A stretch of 8,084 bases of DNA, taken from the NCBI GenBank assembly GCA_024231375.1, contig JAAEQP010000632.1:1-8084 (forward strand). Reading direction: 5' to 3'. Below the pieces are notes generated by a model. It was not told the DNA's origin and did not search any database. It was given only the letters and a program-made list of their open reading frames with translations. Origin of the DNA: a bacterium (lineage in GTDB: Bacteria > Hydrogenedentota > Hydrogenedentia > Hydrogenedentiales > SLHB01). The position numbers and the translations under genes are program-made. How positions within the stretch are numbered: the first letter of the stretch is position 1; every line of letters begins with the position of its first letter. Below, one piece after another: positions 6,231 through 8,084 of the stretch.

Positions 6231-6254
6231 CCAAGCCAGTAGATTGCATGAAGA

Positions 6255-6293
6255 GAGCGCCCAGGACCGGCGATAGGACGCCGCGGGACGCTC
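6255..6293 (+). promoter_or_regulatory. Structured leader in front of ahcY, class unknown
   Basis: The leader can fold into an extended hairpin: GAGCGCCC (6255-6262) with GGG-A-CGCTC (6285-6293, one bulged A), an internal loop, and a closed inner stem GGCG (6269-6272) with CGCC (6279-6282) around ATAGGA. It ends 9 nt before the AGGAG ribosome binding site of ahcY. Because ahcY genes are known targets of SAH riboswitches I compared it with that class from memory. Size and pieces such as GAGCGC are suggestive, but the conserved core and pseudoknot are not evident. A simple structural leader or chance pairing in GC-rich DNA is equally possible. Confidence 0.3.
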
Positions 6294-6315
6294 GAAACCG
6301 ATAGGAGCAGAATCA

Positions 6316-7755
6316 ATGACAACGGAAACCGCAAGGGACGTCGCTTACAAGGTGGCGGACATGGGGCTGGCCGAGTGGGGCCGCAAAGAGATCCAGATGG
6401 CCGAGAAAGAGATGCCGGGCCTCATGGCCATCCGCGAACGGTATGCGCCTGACCAGCCGCTCAAAGGCGTGCGGGTCTCGGGCTCGCTCCATATGACCAT
6501 TCAGACCGCGGTGCTCATCGAGACGCTGGTCGCCTTGGGCGCGGACGTGCGTTGGGCGAGCTGCAACATCTTCTCGACCCAGGACCACGCCGCAGCGGCC
6601 ATCGCCGAAGCAGGCGTCCCCGTGTACGCATGGAAGGGCGAGACCCTCGAAGAGTATTGGTGGTGCACGCTTCAGGCGTTGACATGGCCGAACGGCAAGG
6701 GCCCACAGTTGATCGTGGACGACGGCGGCGACGCCACGCTCCTGATTCACCGGGGCTGCGAGTTCGAGGACCATTTCAACGAGAAGGGATCGTTGCCGGA
6801 TGTATGCACGGACAACAAGGAAGTCGAGATTGTCGACACCCTGATCCACTCGGTCCATGGCGAAGCGCCGGCGAAATGGCACGAGTACGTGAAGGACTGG
6901 GTGGGCGTATCGGAAGAGACGACCACCGGCGTCCATCGCTTGTACCACCGGATGAAGGACGGCACACTGTTGACGCGCGCCATCAACGTGAACGACTCGG
7001 TCACCAAGTCGAAGTTCGACAACATCTACGGCTGCCGCGAATCGCTTGCCGACGGCATCAAGCGCGCCACCGACGTGATGATGGCCGGTAAGGTCGTGGT
7101 CGTGGCGGGGTATGGCGACGTGGGTAAGGGCTGCGCCCAGGCCATGAAGGGGCTCGGCTCCCGCGTGCTCGTTACTGAAATTGATCCCATCTGCGCGCTC
7201 CAGGCGTGCATGGAAGGCTACGAAGTGGTGCCGATGGAGGACGCCGCGAAGATGGGCGACATCTTCGTCACCACCACCGGCAACTGCGACGTCATCGTCG
7301 GCCGCCATTTCGAGGCCATGAAGGACGAGGCCATCGTCTGCAACATCGGTCATTTCGATTCGGAAATCGACATCGCCTGGTTGGAGAACAACCCCGATAT
7401 CCGTGAAGTAAACATCAAGCCCCAGGTGGTCAAGTTCATCTTCCCGGACGGCAAGAGCATTATTATGCTGGCCCGCGGCCGACTGGTGAACCTGGGCTGC
7501 GCAACGGGGCACCCGTCCTTCGTCATGTCCAACTCCTTCGCGAACCAGACGCTGGCCGCCGTATCGCTCTGGACCGAAACCGACAAATACGAGATCGGCA
7601 AGGTGTATACCCTGCCGAAGACGTTGGATGAAGAAGTGGCCCGATTGCACCTTGGCAAACTCGGTGCGCGACTCGAAGTGCTGAGCAAGGAGCAGGCCGA
7701 CTACATCGGCGTGCCGGTCGAAGGACCGTACAAGCCCGAGCACTACCGCTACTAA
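6316..7755 (+). CDS. ahcY: Adenosylhomocysteinase (S-adenosyl-L-homocysteine hydrolase)
   Basis: Cytoplasmic NAD-dependent enzyme (EC 3.13.2.1, formerly 3.3.1.1) that reversibly splits S-adenosylhomocysteine into adenosine and homocysteine, relieving product inhibition of SAM-dependent methyltransferases. The 479 residues are full length for the long bacterial type, including the extra segment of about 40 residues near 150-195 absent from the human enzyme. Signatures are [17 protein letters not shown] (55-71), [16 protein letters not shown] (82-97), DDGGD (135-139), [12 protein letters not shown] (199-210), and [16 protein letters not shown] with K231, D235 and N236 at active-site positions. 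The NAD-binding loop AGYGDVGKG (264-272) and the family C-terminus KPEHYRY with its cofactor-contacting Lys/Tyr are also present. ATG at 6316 has AGGAG 8 nt upstream. The only candidate -10 close by (TAGATT, 6240-6245) has a poor -35, so read-through from the HTH/cyclase promoter is possible. A strong terminator ends the unit. Confidence 0.98.
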   Translation: MTTETARDVAYKVADMGLAEWGRKEIQMAEKEMPGLMAIRERYAPDQPLKGVRVSGSLHMTIQTAVLIETLVALGADVRWASCNIFSTQDHAAAAIAEAGVPVYAWKGETLEEYWWCTLQALTWPNGKGPQLIVDDGGDATLLIHRGCEFEDHFNEKGSLPDVCTDNKEVEIVDTLIHSVHGEAPAKWHEYVKDWVGVSEETTTGVHRLYHRMKDGTLLTRAINVNDSVTKSKFDNIYGCRESLADGIKRATDVMMAGKVVVVAGYGDVGKGCAQAMKGLGSRVLVTEIDPICALQACMEGYEVVPMEDAAKMGDIFVTTTGNCDVIVGRHFEAMKDEAIVCNIGHFDSEIDIAWLENNPDIREVNIKPQVVKFIFPDGKSIIMLARGRLVNLGCATGHPSFVMSNSFANQTLAAVSLWTETDKYEIGKVYTLPKTLDEEVARLHLGKLGARLEVLSKEQADYIGVPVEGPYKPEHYRY

Positions 7756-7769
7756 TCGTCTCTTGATAC

Positions 7770-7812
7770 GACCCGCCGTCCGGCTCAAGGGCCGGGCGGC
7801 GGGTCTGTCTTT
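7770..7812 (+). terminator. Rho-independent terminator of ahcY
   Basis: A 15-bp stem, GACCCGCCGTCCGGC (7770-7784) with GCCGGGCGGCGGGTC (7791-7805; one G-T pair), closes a 6-nt loop and is followed by TGTCTTT. It begins 14 bp after the ahcY stop codon. Confidence 0.85.
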
Positions 7813-7841
7813 GCGCCAGCACCCTCGGAGCGCACGTGGAG

Positions 7842-7872
7842 TTGACCGATCCGCTCGGAGAGGTGCTATCCT
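7842..7872 (+). promoter_or_regulatory. Probable promoter for the secreted-protein gene
   Basis: TTGACC (7842-7847) and an extended -10, TGC-TATCCT (TATCCT at 7867-7872), are spaced by 19 bp, longer than optimal but compensated by the TGn extension. It lies between the ahcY terminator and the start codon at 7899. Confidence 0.45.
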
Positions 7873-7898
7873 GGCTGGACAAACCAAAGGGGGATCGG

Positions 7899-8084
7899 AT
7901 GGCGATCATACGGACGTTGTGTGCCGTCGTTGTGGTGTCCGCGGGCATGGCCCAAGCCGCGGACGTGCATCCGATTGTCTTTGGCGACAGGTCATTCCCT
8001 ATTGAACCGCGTGCAGGGCTGATTCACGGTGCCGCCCGACTGGACATGGGAGATGATGCCGGTGTCTTCTTCATGGTCGCCAAC
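7899..8084 (+). CDS. N-terminal part of a secreted protein of unknown function (cut by window end)
   Basis: The first 62 codons of a gene that runs off the right edge. ATG at 7899 is preceded by AAAGGGGG about 5 nt upstream. Residues 1-20 look like a Sec signal peptide: MAIIR with one basic residue, a hydrophobic LCAVVVVSAGM core, and an AQA-ADV cleavage site near residues 20-21. The mature part, reading DVHPIVFGDRSFPIEPRAG and then GDDAGVFFMVAN, matches no family I can name. It has its own promoter behind the ahcY terminator, so it is probably an independent unit unrelated to ahcY. The frame has no stop to the window edge. Confidence 0.8.
   Translation, partial: MAIIRTLCAVVVVSAGMAQAADVHPIVFGDRSFPIEPRAGLIHGAARLDMGDDAGVFFMVAN

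Noticed and set aside
6313..7887. 524-codon open frame antisense to the whole ahcY gene
   Set aside because: It is the mirror of a high-GC coding sequence. The translation is His/Arg/Val-rich with no recognisable domain, and the sense strand encodes an unmistakable AhcY.
1..8084. CRISPR array, tRNA/rRNA gene, transposase or phage gene
   Set aside because: No regularly spaced direct repeats, no tRNA-like cloverleaf or rRNA segment, and no transposase or phage protein was seen; the repeats present are palindromic and dispersed.

Overview
This is a GC-rich bacterial chromosomal window with ordinary gene density. It holds six genes, the last cut by the window edge. The Tat-exported Gfo/Idh/MocA oxidoreductase, the sugar-active enzymes and the abundance of short dispersed hairpin repeats suggest a saccharolytic member of the Planctomycetota/PVC or Hydrogenedentota type, probably environmental or uncultivated. 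That placement is inference from gene style, not from a marker gene.

Left part (1-3471, minus strand): a three-gene operon read right to left. It encodes an unrecognised soluble 232-residue protein, a cytoplasmic GH51 alpha-L-arabinofuranosidase (4-bp overlap with the first gene) and a family 2 glycosyltransferase with a C-terminal Rossmann-like domain (10-bp gap). A good sigma70-type promoter (TTGCTT, 17 bp, TATACT) lies in front and fixes the start of the first gene. Beyond the operon's 3' end sits a nested-hairpin repeat bounded by GGGACAGTCCC.

Middle (3406-5431): a 411-bp divergent intergenic region packed with three kinds of inverted repeat, then a Tat-exported Gfo/Idh/MocA oxidoreductase. 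A strong hairpin terminator and a second palindrome follow it.

Right part (5357-8084, plus strand): a promoter and a gene for an unusual regulator, an XRE-type helix-turn-helix fused to a class III nucleotide cyclase domain. The cyclase domain appears to have lost one metal-binding Asp and the transition-state Arg but keeps the base-recognition positions, so it may be a nucleotide-sensing transcription factor. Its stop codon lies in the loop of a second copy of the GGGACTGTCCC nested-hairpin repeat. Next come a structured leader, S-adenosylhomocysteine hydrolase (ahcY) with a textbook terminator, and the start of a secreted protein of unknown function.

The two observations most worth following are the HTH/degenerate-cyclase fusion beside ahcY, and the repeat family, whose two copies share about 32 nt of flank but have completely different, perfectly paired central stems.
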